Below, in pieces: positions 22,971-29,679 of a DNA stretch of 29,679 nucleotides. The translations under genes were made by a program, and so were the position numbers. The DNA comes from Actinomycetes bacterium (GTDB lineage Bacteria; Actinomycetota; Actinomycetes; Actinomycetales; Cellulomonadaceae), in assembly GCA_023432565.1 (NCBI GenBank), contig JAEYUL010000026.1, positions 1-29,679 of the forward strand, in the 5' to 3' direction. Positions within the stretch are counted from its first letter, which is position 1; every line of letters begins with the position of its first letter. Under the pieces are notes generated by a model, which was not told the DNA's origin, searched no databases, and saw only the letters and a program-made list of their open reading frames with translations.

Positions 22971-23720
22971 ACCGAGCCGCCCCGAGGCAGCGTGCCGACG
23001 ATCCCGCCCGGGGACCCCGACGCCGCACGCTCCCCCGCGCTCGCGGCACTCGACGCCGACGTCGTCGTGTGCCGGCGTTGCCCGCGCCTGGTCGCCTGGC
23101 GCGAGCAGGTGGGGCGCGAGCGGCGCGCGGCGTTCCGCGACGAGACCTACTGGGCCCGGCCCGTGCCCGGCTTCGGCGACGCCCGGGCGCCCATCCTCGT
23201 CGTCGGCCTGGCGCCCGCCGCGCACGGCGCGAACCGCACCGGACGCATGTTCACCGGCGACCGCTCAGGGGACTTCCTGTTCGCAGCCATGCACCGCGTG
23301 GGGCTGGCCAACCAGCCGACCTCCGTGTCCGCCGACGACGGGCTGCGCCTGACCGGCGTCCGCGCGACCGCTCCCGTGCGCTGCGCGCCACCCGCGAACG
23401 CGCCGACGCCCGACGAGCGCCGCGCCTGCGCCCCGTTCCTCGCCCGCGAGCTCGAGATCGTCGACCCGTCGGTCGCCGTGGTGCTCGGCGCGTTCGGCTG
23501 GGCCGCGCTGCTCGACACGCTGCGCGACCTCGGCTGGGACGTGCCTCGGCCCGCGCCGCGGTTCGCGCACGGGGCAGAGGTCGTCGTCCGCCGCGACGAA
23601 CGCGCGCTCACCCTGCTCGGGTGCTTCCACGTGAGCCAGCAGAACACCTTCACCGGCCGCCTGACGCCGGCGATGCTCGACGACGTGCTGCGTCGAGCCG
23701 TCCTGCTCGCCCGCGGCTGA
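22962..23720 (+). CDS. Uracil-DNA glycosylase, family 5 (UdgB type)
   Basis: A 252-residue DNA repair enzyme. An iron-sulfur segment CRRCPRL starts the fold, followed by the family 5 signature GLAPAAHGANRTGRMFTGD, which has Ala-rich residues where other families carry a catalytic Asp or Asn, and a late motif GCFHVSQQNTFTGRLT. Family 5 enzymes remove uracil and other deaminated bases and bind a 4Fe-4S cluster, with further Cys at APVRCAPP and near the C-terminal motif. The GTG start lies in the fourth of four 11-nt repeats, 29 bp after the preceding stop, so the two genes are probably cotranscribed. The N-terminal 25 residues are Pro-rich. Confidence 0.94.
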   Translation: MSETEPPRGSVPTIPPGDPDAARSPALAALDADVVVCRRCPRLVAWREQVGRERRAAFRDETYWARPVPGFGDARAPILVVGLAPAAHGANRTGRMFTGDRSGDFLFAAMHRVGLANQPTSVSADDGLRLTGVRATAPVRCAPPANAPTPDERRACAPFLARELEIVDPSVAVVLGAFGWAALLDTLRDLGWDVPRPAPRFAHGAEVVVRRDERALTLLGCFHVSQQNTFTGRLTPAMLDDVLRRAVLLARG

Positions 23721-23775
23721 GCCGTCGCCGGCCCGCCGCGGTGCGGCTGTCGGTGGCGCGGTGCACGCTGGCGAC

Positions 23776-24237
23776 ATGGAGATCTCGTTCGTCGCCGGCT
23801 TCGGTCCCATCACCCGCGACGCAGGCGCGCGCACGTTCTGGTCTGCGGGCGGGCTGGGCATCCCGCTGGACGAGCCCGCACCCGGGTACCTCACGAACGA
23901 CGGTCTCGAGGGGGTCAAGGCCTTCGCGCTCTGGCCGCTCGACCAGGCCGCGCAGTCGACCTTCGGCACCCCGCAGTGGCCGCAGTCCCACCCCGTGCCG
24001 CAGGCGTGGGTCGAGTTCGACGTCGCGTCGCACGAGGCCGTCGCACAGGCCGCGGCCGAGCTCGTCGCCCTGGGCCACGAGGTGCTGCGAGAGGCGCACC
24101 TCGAGCCGTGGGGTCAGACGACGGCGCGGCTGCAGAGCCCCGAGGGCCTGCTCGTCGGGATCTCGCACACCCCGTGGATGCACCCGAGGGACGACGACGA
24201 CGCCGAGGCCGTGCTCTGGCCGGGACAGACCAGCTGA
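23776..24237 (+). CDS. VOC superfamily protein (glyoxalase/bleomycin-resistance fold)
   Basis: A 153-residue protein with the paired beta-alpha-beta-beta-beta modules of the vicinal oxygen chelate fold: MEISFVAGFGPITRDAGARTFW, an internal GVKAFALWPLDQAA, then VEFDVASHEAVAQAAAELVALGHEVL and a closing RLQSPEGLLVGISHTPWMH. The start at ATG 23776 fits the first strand; a few extra in-frame residues upstream from GTG 23761 look non-native. The family includes dioxygenases, lyases and resistance proteins; the metal ligands are not complete enough to name an activity. It ends 78 bp before a perfect hairpin shared with the gene on the other strand. Confidence 0.87.
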   Translation: MEISFVAGFGPITRDAGARTFWSAGGLGIPLDEPAPGYLTNDGLEGVKAFALWPLDQAAQSTFGTPQWPQSHPVPQAWVEFDVASHEAVAQAAAELVALGHEVLREAHLEPWGQTTARLQSPEGLLVGISHTPWMHPRDDDDAEAVLWPGQTS

Positions 24238-24315
24238 CGACGGGCGGGCCCGCCGCTGCCCCGCTGCCCCGCTCGCCGGGCTGCGCGGCTGCTGCTCGCG
24301 GACCTTCGGCTCGCG

Positions 24316-24367
24316 GGTCTGCTCGTCGTGCAGGGCGACGCGTGGTGCCGCGCACGACGAGCAGACC
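24316..24367. terminator. Bidirectional terminator between convergent VOC and FBP genes
   Basis: A perfect 16-bp stem: GGTCTGCTCGTCGTGC (24316-24331) with its complement at 24352-24367 and a 20-nt loop, 8 bp beyond the end of the minus-strand gene. Confidence 0.8.
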
Positions 24368-24375
24368 GGCGCGGC

Positions 24376-24882
24376 TCACGCGTCCCGCAGCACCTCCGCG
24401 ACGAACCGCACGGACCGCTCGCGCAGTCCCGCGACGCGGTCGGACAGGATCTGCGCACGGCGCCCCTCGGCGTCGTCACCTGCCTCGATCCGGGTCAGTG
24501 GGCGTCGCACGTTGCGCGAGCACGTGAAGTGCGTGCAGATGAGCGTGCCGACCGTGTTGCCCCGGCGCCCCGAGGCACCCGCGCGTCGCGCCACGTAGAG
24601 GCTCACGTCGTCGGTGACGACGACGTCCTCGCACCACGCGCACACCGCTCGTCGGCGGATGCGCTCCTTGGCGTCGGTCGAGCGCAGCAGCACACCGGTC
24701 GGCACACCGTCGACGGGGACGATCACGTACGCCACGAGGGGCGCCTTGCGGTCACGCCACCCGAGGTAGTCGAGGCGGTCCCAGTTGAGGCCGTCGAGCG
24801 CGGGCAGCACCGCCTGGGCGGCCTCACGTCGGCTGGCGTTCACGAAGGACGCGCGGATCTGCTTGTCGGTCAGGGGTTCCAT
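24376..24882 (-). CDS. FBP/FusB C-terminal-type treble-clef zinc-finger protein
   Basis: A 168-residue protein resembling the FBP_C (elongation factor G-binding) family. An N-terminal helical part, PLTDKQIRASFVNASRREA, is followed by YLGWRDRKAPLVAYVIVP, then the zinc finger CAWCED (C81, C84) and ICTHFTCSRNVRRP (C116, C121), and a C-terminal helix. FusB-type relatives bind EF-G and free it from the ribosome after fusidic acid; stand-alone actinobacterial homologues are widespread and of unproven role. An EF-G-like gene lies 5.7 kb to the left, which may be coincidence. ATG 24882 is the natural start, with MEPLTDKQIR fitting the family's usual N-terminus. Confidence 0.85.
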   Translation of the reverse strand: MEPLTDKQIRASFVNASRREAAQAVLPALDGLNWDRLDYLGWRDRKAPLVAYVIVPVDGVPTGVLLRSTDAKERIRRRAVCAWCEDVVVTDDVSLYVARRAGASGRRGNTVGTLICTHFTCSRNVRRPLTRIEAGDDAEGRRAQILSDRVAGLRERSVRFVAEVLRDA

Positions 24883-25458
24883 CGGGGTTCTCCGGGTCGG
24901 TCGCAGGGTCCACCCCGGCGGTGCCGTCGGACGGGTGCGCGTGCACGTCGTCGCGCACGCGCACGGGTCGCTCGGCGCGCGGGGGTGGTCGGGTCGGGGT
25001 CACGTCTGCGGACCACGTGGGCCGACCGCGACGCCGGTGGCGGCGACTGCGAGGCGAGGCCGCGCACACGACGCGCGCGGCTCGAGCAGCACGGCAGCGA
25101 CGTGCTGCTCGTGCGGTTCCCGGTGGTGGGGTCAGACGCGGAGCGTCGCGCGGCCTGAGCAGGCCGCAGCGGCCACCCCACAACCGGCGATGCCCTGCAT
25201 CCGCGCTTCCCCTCGCACCCGATCGGCCGTCCGTCCCGGACGGCCCTGCCGTGACGCCCTGCCCCGCGGGGCTGACGCCGTTGGACGCCGGGATCCCCGG
25301 CGTGGCGCCCTGCGGACGCCCGGCCGCGCTGCTGCGGCCGTCGACCATTGTGCACCAGGCCGGGCACGGACCTGCGTCGGGCCGACCGTGTCCGCGCCCG
25401 GACGGGGCCGCTCACCCGCACCGGGAATCGTCGCGGCGGACGAGCCGTTGCGCCTGTC
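24883..25458. other. Gene-poor stretch of 576 bp
   Basis: No convincing gene here. Frames on both strands are open because of high GC but read as Arg/Pro/Ala-rich shadow. The best candidate is a 57-residue frame from GTG 24985 to TGA 25158 on the plus strand, ending RLEQHGSDVLLVRFPVVG, whose last 30 codons look protein-like; it has no clear ribosome site. The right part should contain the promoter of the deazaflavin oxidoreductase gene and the left part that of the FBP gene. No repeat or RNA gene was seen. Confidence 0.5.
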
Positions 25459-25911
25459 ATGGCCCTGTCTGGCGAGTACGTCCCGAGCCCCTTCGCCCAG
25501 ACGCGTGAGCAGGTCGAGCTCTACGAGTCGAGCGGCGGAACCCGTGGCACGACGCTGCGCGGACGCCCCGTCGTCATCCTCACGACCGTCGGCGCGTCGT
25601 CGGGCAAGCTGCGCAAGTCCGCGCTCATGCGAGTCGAGCACGAGGGCTCCTACGCCGTGATCGCGTCGATGGGCGGCGCCCCCGAGCACCCGTCCTGGTA
25701 CGGCAACCTGCGTGCTCACCCGCTCGTCGACCTGCAGGACGGTCCGACGACGCGCAGCTACCTCGCCCACGTGGCGACCGGGACCGAGCGGGACGAGTGG
25801 TGGGCCCGCGCGGTCGAGGTGTGGCCGGACTACGACGAGTACGCCCGTCGCACGACGCGCGAGATCCCCGTCGTCGTCCTCACGCCCGTCGCGGACCCGC
25901 AGAGCACCTGA
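25459..25911 (+). CDS. DDN-type deazaflavin (F420)-dependent nitroreductase family protein
   Basis: A 150-residue split-barrel protein of the Rv3547/DDN family. It has PVVILTTVGASSGKLRKSALMRVEHEGSYAVIASMGG followed by PSWYGNLRAHPLVDL, the motif that lies at the F420 site, and ends ARRTTREIPVVVLTPV. These enzymes use reduced F420 to reduce quinones or other substrates; the natural substrate here is unknown. Start ATG 25459 matches the usual MALSGEYVPSP lead-in. It faces the aquaporin gene, whose stop is only 21 bp away, so the two transcripts probably overlap at their ends. It supports an F420-making actinobacterial host. Confidence 0.92.
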   Translation: MALSGEYVPSPFAQTREQVELYESSGGTRGTTLRGRPVVILTTVGASSGKLRKSALMRVEHEGSYAVIASMGGAPEHPSWYGNLRAHPLVDLQDGPTTRSYLAHVATGTERDEWWARAVEVWPDYDEYARRTTREIPVVVLTPVADPQST

Positions 25912-25932
25912 CCGCCGGGCAGCCGTCCGTGC

Positions 25933-26670
25933 TCAGCCCAGCAGCAGCTTCCAGGCCCCCACGCCGATGACGCCCGCCAGCGTGGGCGCCGCGACCGGGA
26001 CCCAGCCGTAGCGCCAGTCGGAGCTGCCCTTGTGCCGTAGCGGCAGCAGGGCGTGCACGATCCGCGGGCCGAGGTCACGCGCGGGGTTGAGCGCCGGGCC
26101 GGTCGGCCCGCCGAGCCCGGCGACCAGACCCCACACCAGGAACCCGAGCGCCAGGTGGGCCAGCCCGGGCTCGTCCGCAGTGAGCGGCGAGTTGATGATG
26201 GCCAGTGCGCACGAGAACAGCACGACCGATCCGAGCAGCTCGTTGGCGAAGCCGTTGCGCCGCGACCTGGCGGCGTTCACCGTCGAGAACGTGGCCAGGA
26301 TGTCGTCGGGGTCGTCGGTGCGGTCGTAGTACGGCTTGTGGGTCACGACGATCGCCACCTGGCCGGCCATCGCGCCCAGCAGCTGCGCCGCGATGTACGG
26401 CGCGACCTGCGACCACGGGAACATCCCCCAGGTCGCCAACCCGATGGTGAAGGCCGGGTTGATGTGGTTCCCGCTGATCCCGCCGAACATCAGCGCCGGG
26501 ATCATCACCCCGAACCCGTAGCCCATGGCGATGAGCGACCAGCCGCCGCGGTAGCCCTTCGAGCCCTTGAGGTGCACGTTCGCCACCGTCCCGTTGCCCA
26601 GGATGATGAGGATCGCGGTTCCGATGAACTCGCAGGCCAGGCGAGTGCCGAGGTCGATCGACGGGTCCAT
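25933..26670 (-). CDS. MIP family channel (GlpF/aquaporin-like)
   Basis: A 245-residue six-helix channel. The two half-helix NPA motifs are GNHINPAFTIGLA and GPALNPARDLGPR. The Asp after the second NPA (NPARD) is the usual mark of aquaglyceroporins, favouring glycerol or other small polyols over water alone. The N-terminal segment is LACEFIGTAILIILGNGTVANVHL. ATG 26670 is preceded by GGGAG and preferred over a GTG 9 bp earlier. Compared with E. coli GlpF, of about 280 residues, it is shorter and has an extended loop HKPYYDRTDDPDDILATF. It is divergent from an exported nuclease gene; no glycerol kinase is nearby. Confidence 0.92.
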   Translation of the reverse strand: MDPSIDLGTRLACEFIGTAILIILGNGTVANVHLKGSKGYRGGWSLIAMGYGFGVMIPALMFGGISGNHINPAFTIGLATWGMFPWSQVAPYIAAQLLGAMAGQVAIVVTHKPYYDRTDDPDDILATFSTVNAARSRRNGFANELLGSVVLFSCALAIINSPLTADEPGLAHLALGFLVWGLVAGLGGPTGPALNPARDLGPRIVHALLPLRHKGSSDWRYGWVPVAAPTLAGVIGVGAWKLLLG

Positions 26671-26714
26671 GGCTCCCACTGTGGCAGCCGACGACGAGTC
26701 GCGCTCGACTGCCC

Positions 26715-26743
26715 ACAGCCCGACACGCGGCGGGCCGGGCTGT
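26715..26743. promoter_or_regulatory. Inverted repeat in the aquaporin/nuclease divergent region
   Basis: ACAGCCCG (26715-26722) and CGGGCTGT (26736-26743) form perfect 8-bp arms 13 bp apart, 45 bp upstream of the channel gene. It may be an operator; no known regulator site was recognised. Confidence 0.35.
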
Positions 26744-26896
26744 CACGCGCCACCGCGCGTTCGGGGCTGCCACCCGTCCCCAGCCCGCGCCAGACGGGTG
26801 TCCTGCCCCACCCGCACGGCCGGTGAGCTGGCACCACGCCGCTCCGGCGACGCTCGCAGGTGTGTCCGGTCGGTGTGAGAGGAGGCTCGAGCGGGG

Positions 26897-27586
26897 GTGC
26901 GGGGACGGCGGAACCGGGCGTGGTGGGCCTGCTGGGCGGCCGTGGTCGTCGTCGGGCTCCTGGTGGGGCTCGGCGGCCCGGTGCTGGCGAGCGCGCGCGC
27001 GAGCGCGCGTCACCCCGTGACCCGCGCCGACCTCGCCGCCGGTCGCTCGGCGCTCGCGGCGCTCGTCGTCGCCGCACCGAGCGCGTCGCAGCGGTACGTG
27101 CGCACGAGGTTCGGCACCCCGTGGGCGGACGTCGACCGCAACGGGTGCGACACCCGCAACGACGTGCTGCGCCGTGACCTCGTGGAGGTCAGGCTCGCCG
27201 CCGACGGCTGCACGGTCCTCAGCGGTGTGCTCGCCGACCCCTACACCGGGCGTCGCATCGCGTTCGCGCGCGGGCAGGCCTCGGCGCGCGTGCAGATCGA
27301 CCACGTGGTCGCGCTCGCGGACGCGTGGTCGAGCGGAGCCGTGGCCTGGGACGCACGCCGGCGCGAGCAGTTCGCGAACGACCCGGCCAACCTGCTCGCG
27401 GTCGACGGGCGGGCCAACGAGGACAAGGGCGCCGCCGGCGCTGCACGCTGGCTGCCGCCCGATGCGGGCTTCACGTGCGTCTACGCGTTGCGGCAGATCC
27501 GGGTGAAGGCCGCGTACGCGCTGACGGTCACCGCCGACGAGCGCTCGGCCCTCGACGACGCCCTGCGCACGTGCGTGACCGTGTGA
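26897..27586 (+). CDS. Exported HNH endonuclease-like protein (DUF1524/GmrSD C-terminal type)
   Basis: A 229-residue protein with an N-terminal signal or anchor (ACWAAVVVVGLLVGLGGPVLASA), so it is exported. The HNH-like core shows DRNGCDTRND, QIDHVVALADAWSSG (catalytic-type DH), then NDPANLLAVDGRANEDKGA and W-L-P-P, matching the His-Asn-rich finger of the DUF1524 family. Cys residues at NGCDTR, DGCTVL, FTCVY and RTCVTV could form two disulfides outside the cell. The role may be scavenging of external DNA or killing; substrate unproven. GTG 26897 has a strong GAGAGGAGG upstream. No immunity gene is seen downstream, so a nutritional role is as likely as a toxin. Confidence 0.87.
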   Translation: MRGRRNRAWWACWAAVVVVGLLVGLGGPVLASARASARHPVTRADLAAGRSALAALVVAAPSASQRYVRTRFGTPWADVDRNGCDTRNDVLRRDLVEVRLAADGCTVLSGVLADPYTGRRIAFARGQASARVQIDHVVALADAWSSGAVAWDARRREQFANDPANLLAVDGRANEDKGAAGAARWLPPDAGFTCVYALRQIRVKAAYALTVTADERSALDDALRTCVTV

Positions 27587-27606
27587 CGCCCCGAGGCGCA
27601 CGACCA

Positions 27607-27631
27607 GACGCCTGGCCCCGGGCTTGGCGTC
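27607..27631. terminator. Hairpin between convergent nuclease and LmeA-like genes
   Basis: GACGCC (27607-27612) and GGCGTC (27626-27631) pair, with a further G.T, G-C, C-G, C-G run inside after one T/T mismatch and a 3-nt loop. It overlaps the stop of the minus-strand gene. Confidence 0.45.
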
Positions 27632-28352
27632 AGGACGTCGGGCTCGTGCCCGCGCCGCCGGGGACCTCGACGTCCGTGCCGGACGCGGTGACGCGGACGC
27701 CGTCGCTCTGCACGACCGCGTCCGTCAGGACCAGGCCGTCCGGCAGCTCCTGGACCGGGACCTCGAGGTCCGTCAGCCGCGAGGACAGCTCAGCCGGGAG
27801 CGCGTCGATCTCGACCCGGACCCCGCCGACGCTGAGGGTCTGCACGTCGACGAACAGCCGGCCGTCCTCGACGCGAGGCGTGAGGTCGCCCGTCAGGTCG
27901 AGCCCGAGGACCGTGCCGCGCAGCCGCAGAGCGTCGCCCGCCACCTCCACCGTGAGCTCGAGCGAGGTCCGTTCGACCACGGCCTCCTGCAGGGACGAGG
28001 TGGGGATCGTCGCCTGCACGACGACCTCGTCCGCGGTGTGCGGCGTGCTCGTCGAGACACCGTCCGCCACGACCGACAGGTCCGTCATCGCGATCCCGCC
28101 CAGCGTCGCGCCCTCGACGGTCGCGTCGAGCCGGCGCAGCTCGCCGCGCGCGAGCTGCAGCAAGAACGGGAAACCGCCCACGTCGACCGTGGGCGTGCCC
28201 ACCACGTCGTCCAGGTTCTCGCTGATGTCGTCCGCGACCGTCTCGCGCGTGCGCTGCGCCGCGACCAGGTCGGCGACGACGAGCCCGATCGCCAGCAGGA
28301 CGAGCAGCGTCAGCCCGACCACGAGGCCGGTCCGTCGTCGATGCGTCGCCAT
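27630..28352 (-). CDS. LmeA/DUF2993-like phospholipid-binding protein
   Basis: A 240-residue protein with an N-terminal signal or anchor (GLVVGLTLLVLLAIGLVVADL) and then the repeated beta-strand pattern of the DUF2993/LmeA family: GTPTVDVGGFPFLLQLARGELRRLDATVEG, later DALRLRGTVLGLDLTGDLTPRVEDGRLFVDV and a closing LTDLEVPVQELPDGLVLT. The mycobacterial LmeA member binds phosphatidylinositides in the cell envelope and helps make lipomannan. TACCGT (28366-28361, minus strand) lies 8 nt before ATG 28352, so the mRNA is leaderless or nearly so; an in-frame GTG 6 bp earlier is possible. It is divergent from a small anchored protein. Confidence 0.88.
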   Translation of the reverse strand: MATHRRRTGLVVGLTLLVLLAIGLVVADLVAAQRTRETVADDISENLDDVVGTPTVDVGGFPFLLQLARGELRRLDATVEGATLGGIAMTDLSVVADGVSTSTPHTADEVVVQATIPTSSLQEAVVERTSLELTVEVAGDALRLRGTVLGLDLTGDLTPRVEDGRLFVDVQTLSVGGVRVEIDALPAELSSRLTDLEVPVQELPDGLVLTDAVVQSDGVRVTASGTDVEVPGGAGTSPTS

Positions 28353-28488
28353 GCGCACACACGGTAGGAGAGCGGCGCACGAGCCGCCCGTCGGCGCAGA
28401 TCACGAGCACGCATCGACGCGGGAAATGTGTGGCGCACGTCACGCCTCGCGCCTAGCCTGGAATCGAGGTCACGACGAGGGACGCCCG

Positions 28489-28917
28489 ATGACGTGGGTT
28501 CTGATGCTGCTGGTCAGCGCGATGCTACCGACGGTCCTCTTCGGGGTGATGTGGTCGCTGTACCCCAGCGAGGAGGAGACGCCGCGATGGCGCGCTGCCC
28601 TCGCCCGCCGCTTCGAGCGCTGGGCGCAGGCGCTGCGCCGCCCCGAGCCCCCGCCCCGTCCCACGACGGACCCGTTCGACGCCCTGCGCGTCCAGGACCG
28701 CCTCACCAAGGTCGCGAACCACGTGCGCCGGCTCGAGGACGACACGCAGTGCTTCGCCCGGGCCGAGCGGATCATCGCCTCCCAGCTCGCCTACGACCAG
28801 CTGCTCGCCGAGGCGTGCGAGCTCGCGGGCGTCCAGGTGGTGCCGAGCCCGCTGGGCGACCCGGCCGAGAGGTTCCGCGAGGAGGTCGAGCTCGCCTCAC
28901 GCGGCTGGTCGTGGTGA
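28489..28917 (+). CDS. Small membrane-anchored hypothetical protein
   Basis: A 142-residue protein that I do not recognise. Residues 2-24 form one membrane segment (WVLMLLVSAMLPTVLFGVMW), followed by a basic, Trp/Arg-rich linker (PRWRAALARRFERWAQALRR), a Pro-rich stretch, and a helical charged tail DALRVQDRLTKVANHVRRLE and RIIASQLAYDQLLAEACELAG that looks suited to protein binding. TAGCCT at 28454-28459 is a plausible -10 and GAGGGA precedes the ATG. The tail faces the cytoplasm if the positive-inside rule holds. Its end converges with an SbcC-type ATPase gene. Confidence 0.75.
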   Translation: MTWVLMLLVSAMLPTVLFGVMWSLYPSEEETPRWRAALARRFERWAQALRRPEPPPRPTTDPFDALRVQDRLTKVANHVRRLEDDTQCFARAERIIASQLAYDQLLAEACELAGVQVVPSPLGDPAERFREEVELASRGWSW

Positions 28918-28965
28918 CGAGCGCCCGCGCCTGACGACACGGGGCCGGTCGTCGTGCCGGTCGTC

Positions 28966-28983
28966 GTGCCGGGCGCCCGGCAC
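28966..28983. terminator. Palindromic hairpin between convergent genes
   Basis: An 18-bp perfect palindrome that can fold into a 7-bp stem (GTGCCGG/CCGGCAC) with loop GCGC. Two exact copies of CCGGTCGTCGTG (28945-28968) run into it. It precedes the end of the SbcC-like gene by 5 bp. Confidence 0.5.
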
Positions 28984-28988
28984 TCCGC

Positions 28989-29679
28989 TCAGCCTGCCCG
29001 CACGGTCAGGGTGCTCGGACCGTCCGGGGTGCGTCGCACCTCGATCCGGTCCGCGATCGTCTGCTTGAGCGCCTCGACGTGCGAGACGACCCCGACGACC
29101 CGCCCCCCGGCGCGCAACCGGTCGAGCTCGGCCAGCACCTGGTCGAGCGTGTGCGGGTCGAGCGACCCGAAGCCCTCGTCGACGAACAGCGTGCCCAGGT
29201 CGATCCCGCCCGCCTCGGCGGTCACGACGTCGGCGAGCCCGAGCGCGAGGCACAGCGAGACGTAGAACGTCTCGCCACCGGACAGGGTGCGCGGGTCCCG
29301 CTGCTGCTCGGTGTGGTGGTCGAGCACGCGCATCGCCAGGCCCGTCCGGCGCGAGGACACGTCCTCCTTGCGGTCGCTGCGCACCAGCTCGTAGCGGCCG
29401 TCCGACATGCCCACCAGCCGGGCGTTCGCGGCGGCGACCACGTCCTCGAACCGCCGCACCAGCACGTACGTGGACAGCGACAGCCCGTGGCCGTTGTCGC
29501 CCCCGGTGCCGCTCGCAAGCCCGGCCATCCGCAGCACGGGCGCCGCGTCGCCGAGCCGGCGCAGGTGCGTGTCGACCGCGCGGACCAGGGCTCCCGCCGC
29601 CGCGCGGGCGGCCTCGGCCCGGGACGCGGCCACCCCGGCGTGGGCGGACGCGTCACGCGCGAGAGCCGCGGCCTCCTGC
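28989..29679 (-). CDS. sbcC: SbcC/Rad50-type SMC-like ATPase, C-terminal part
   Basis: The last 230 residues of a nuclease-associated ATPase, running off the right edge (its start is outside). An Ala/Glu/Arg-rich coiled coil leads into STYVLVRRFEDVVAAANARL and MSDGRYELVR, then the signature TLSGGETFYVSLCLALGLADVV, Walker B TLFVDEGFGSLDPHTL, and the closing GRVVGVVSHVEALKQTIADRIEV. This is the C-terminal half of the SbcC head; with SbcD it trims hairpins and blocked DNA ends. The frame stays open to the last base of the window. SbcD would be expected upstream of it, beyond the right edge. Confidence 0.92.
   Translation of the reverse strand, partial: QEAAALARDASAHAGVAASRAEAARAAAGALVRAVDTHLRRLGDAAPVLRMAGLASGTGGDNGHGLSLSTYVLVRRFEDVVAAANARLVGMSDGRYELVRSDRKEDVSSRRTGLAMRVLDHHTEQQRDPRTLSGGETFYVSLCLALGLADVVTAEAGGIDLGTLFVDEGFGSLDPHTLDQVLAELDRLRAGGRVVGVVSHVEALKQTIADRIEVRRTPDGPSTLTVRAG

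Noticed and set aside
24985..25158. Possible 57-residue plus-strand peptide ending in VLLVRFPVVG and SDAERRAA
   Set aside because: The end looks protein-like, but there is no ribosome site and the first half is Arg-rich noise; kept only as a note in the gene-poor stretch.
25163..25458. Plus-strand frame reading TPCPAGLTPLDAGIPGVAPC
   Set aside because: Repeated Pro/Gly pattern is suggestive of a small peptide, but no start with a ribosome site and no stop near a sensible end.
26987..27011. Alternating GCGAGCGCGCGCGCG run in the nuclease gene
   Set aside because: It codes for the Ala/Ser/Arg stretch after the signal segment; simple-sequence GC is expected and no regulatory role is apparent.

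Overview
The window is chromosomal DNA of a very GC-rich actinobacterium. Codon third positions are almost all G or C, many genes start with GTG, and several genes start directly after a -10 box with no leader. There is an F420/deazaflavin-type oxidoreductase, a family 5 uracil-DNA glycosylase, an LmeA/DUF2993-like protein, a PadR-ABC-FtsX cassette and an IdeR/DtxR-type iron box. Together these suggest a Cellulomonas-like member of the Micrococcales; that placement is inference from style and gene content, not from a marker gene. No rRNA, tRNA, CRISPR array, insertion sequence or prophage was seen.

Layout. 1-4.5 kb: a SAM methyltransferase, then an autoregulated-looking PadR regulator with an ABC ATPase and FtsX-type permease, closed by a perfect 16-bp terminator stem. 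4.6-6.0 kb: an unrecognised protein with a Pro-rich head and a bipartite basic stretch resembling a nuclear localisation signal. 6.1-7.05 kb: a GtrA-like membrane protein converging on a small bacterial PH-domain protein. 7.2-9.54 kb: a translationally coupled three-gene unit of a 59-residue peptide made of two identical 22-residue repeats, a JmjC/cupin_4-type Fe(II)/2-oxoglutarate oxygenase, and a thioredoxin-like ferredoxin of the sucrase/ferredoxin-like family. This is the best candidate for an undescribed system. 9.7-12.4 kb: a Cys-rich orphan, an IdeR-box-controlled siderophore-interacting reductase, and a ferritin-like/VIT1 fusion transporter, a small iron island. 12.5-16.5 kb: a divergent PRPP-synthetase paralogue, a Gfo/Idh/MocA oxidoreductase, a Pr6Pr-like membrane protein split by a TGATG junction, and an FKBP lipoprotein.

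16.6-22.1 kb: an EF-G-like factor with altered G3 and G4 motifs, then, convergent to it, a second two-gene ABC/FtsX transporter. 22.3-25.9 kb: a YciO-type Sua5/YrdC protein joined to a family 5 UDG through four 11-nt repeats, a VOC protein, a FusB/FBP-type zinc-finger protein, a 576-bp gene-poor stretch, and a DDN-type deazaflavin oxidoreductase. 25.9-29.7 kb: a MIP channel, an exported HNH (DUF1524-like) nuclease, an LmeA-like lipid-binding protein, a small anchored protein, and the C-terminal part of an SbcC-type ATPase running off the right edge.

Convergent gene pairs are mostly separated by strong perfect hairpins. Two themes recur: iron handling (reductase, VIT1 fusion, iron-dependent oxygenase plus ferredoxin) and translation-factor relatives (EF-G-like protein and an FBP-type zinc finger of the family that binds EF-G). 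All functional statements rest on motif recognition by eye; no similarity search was run.
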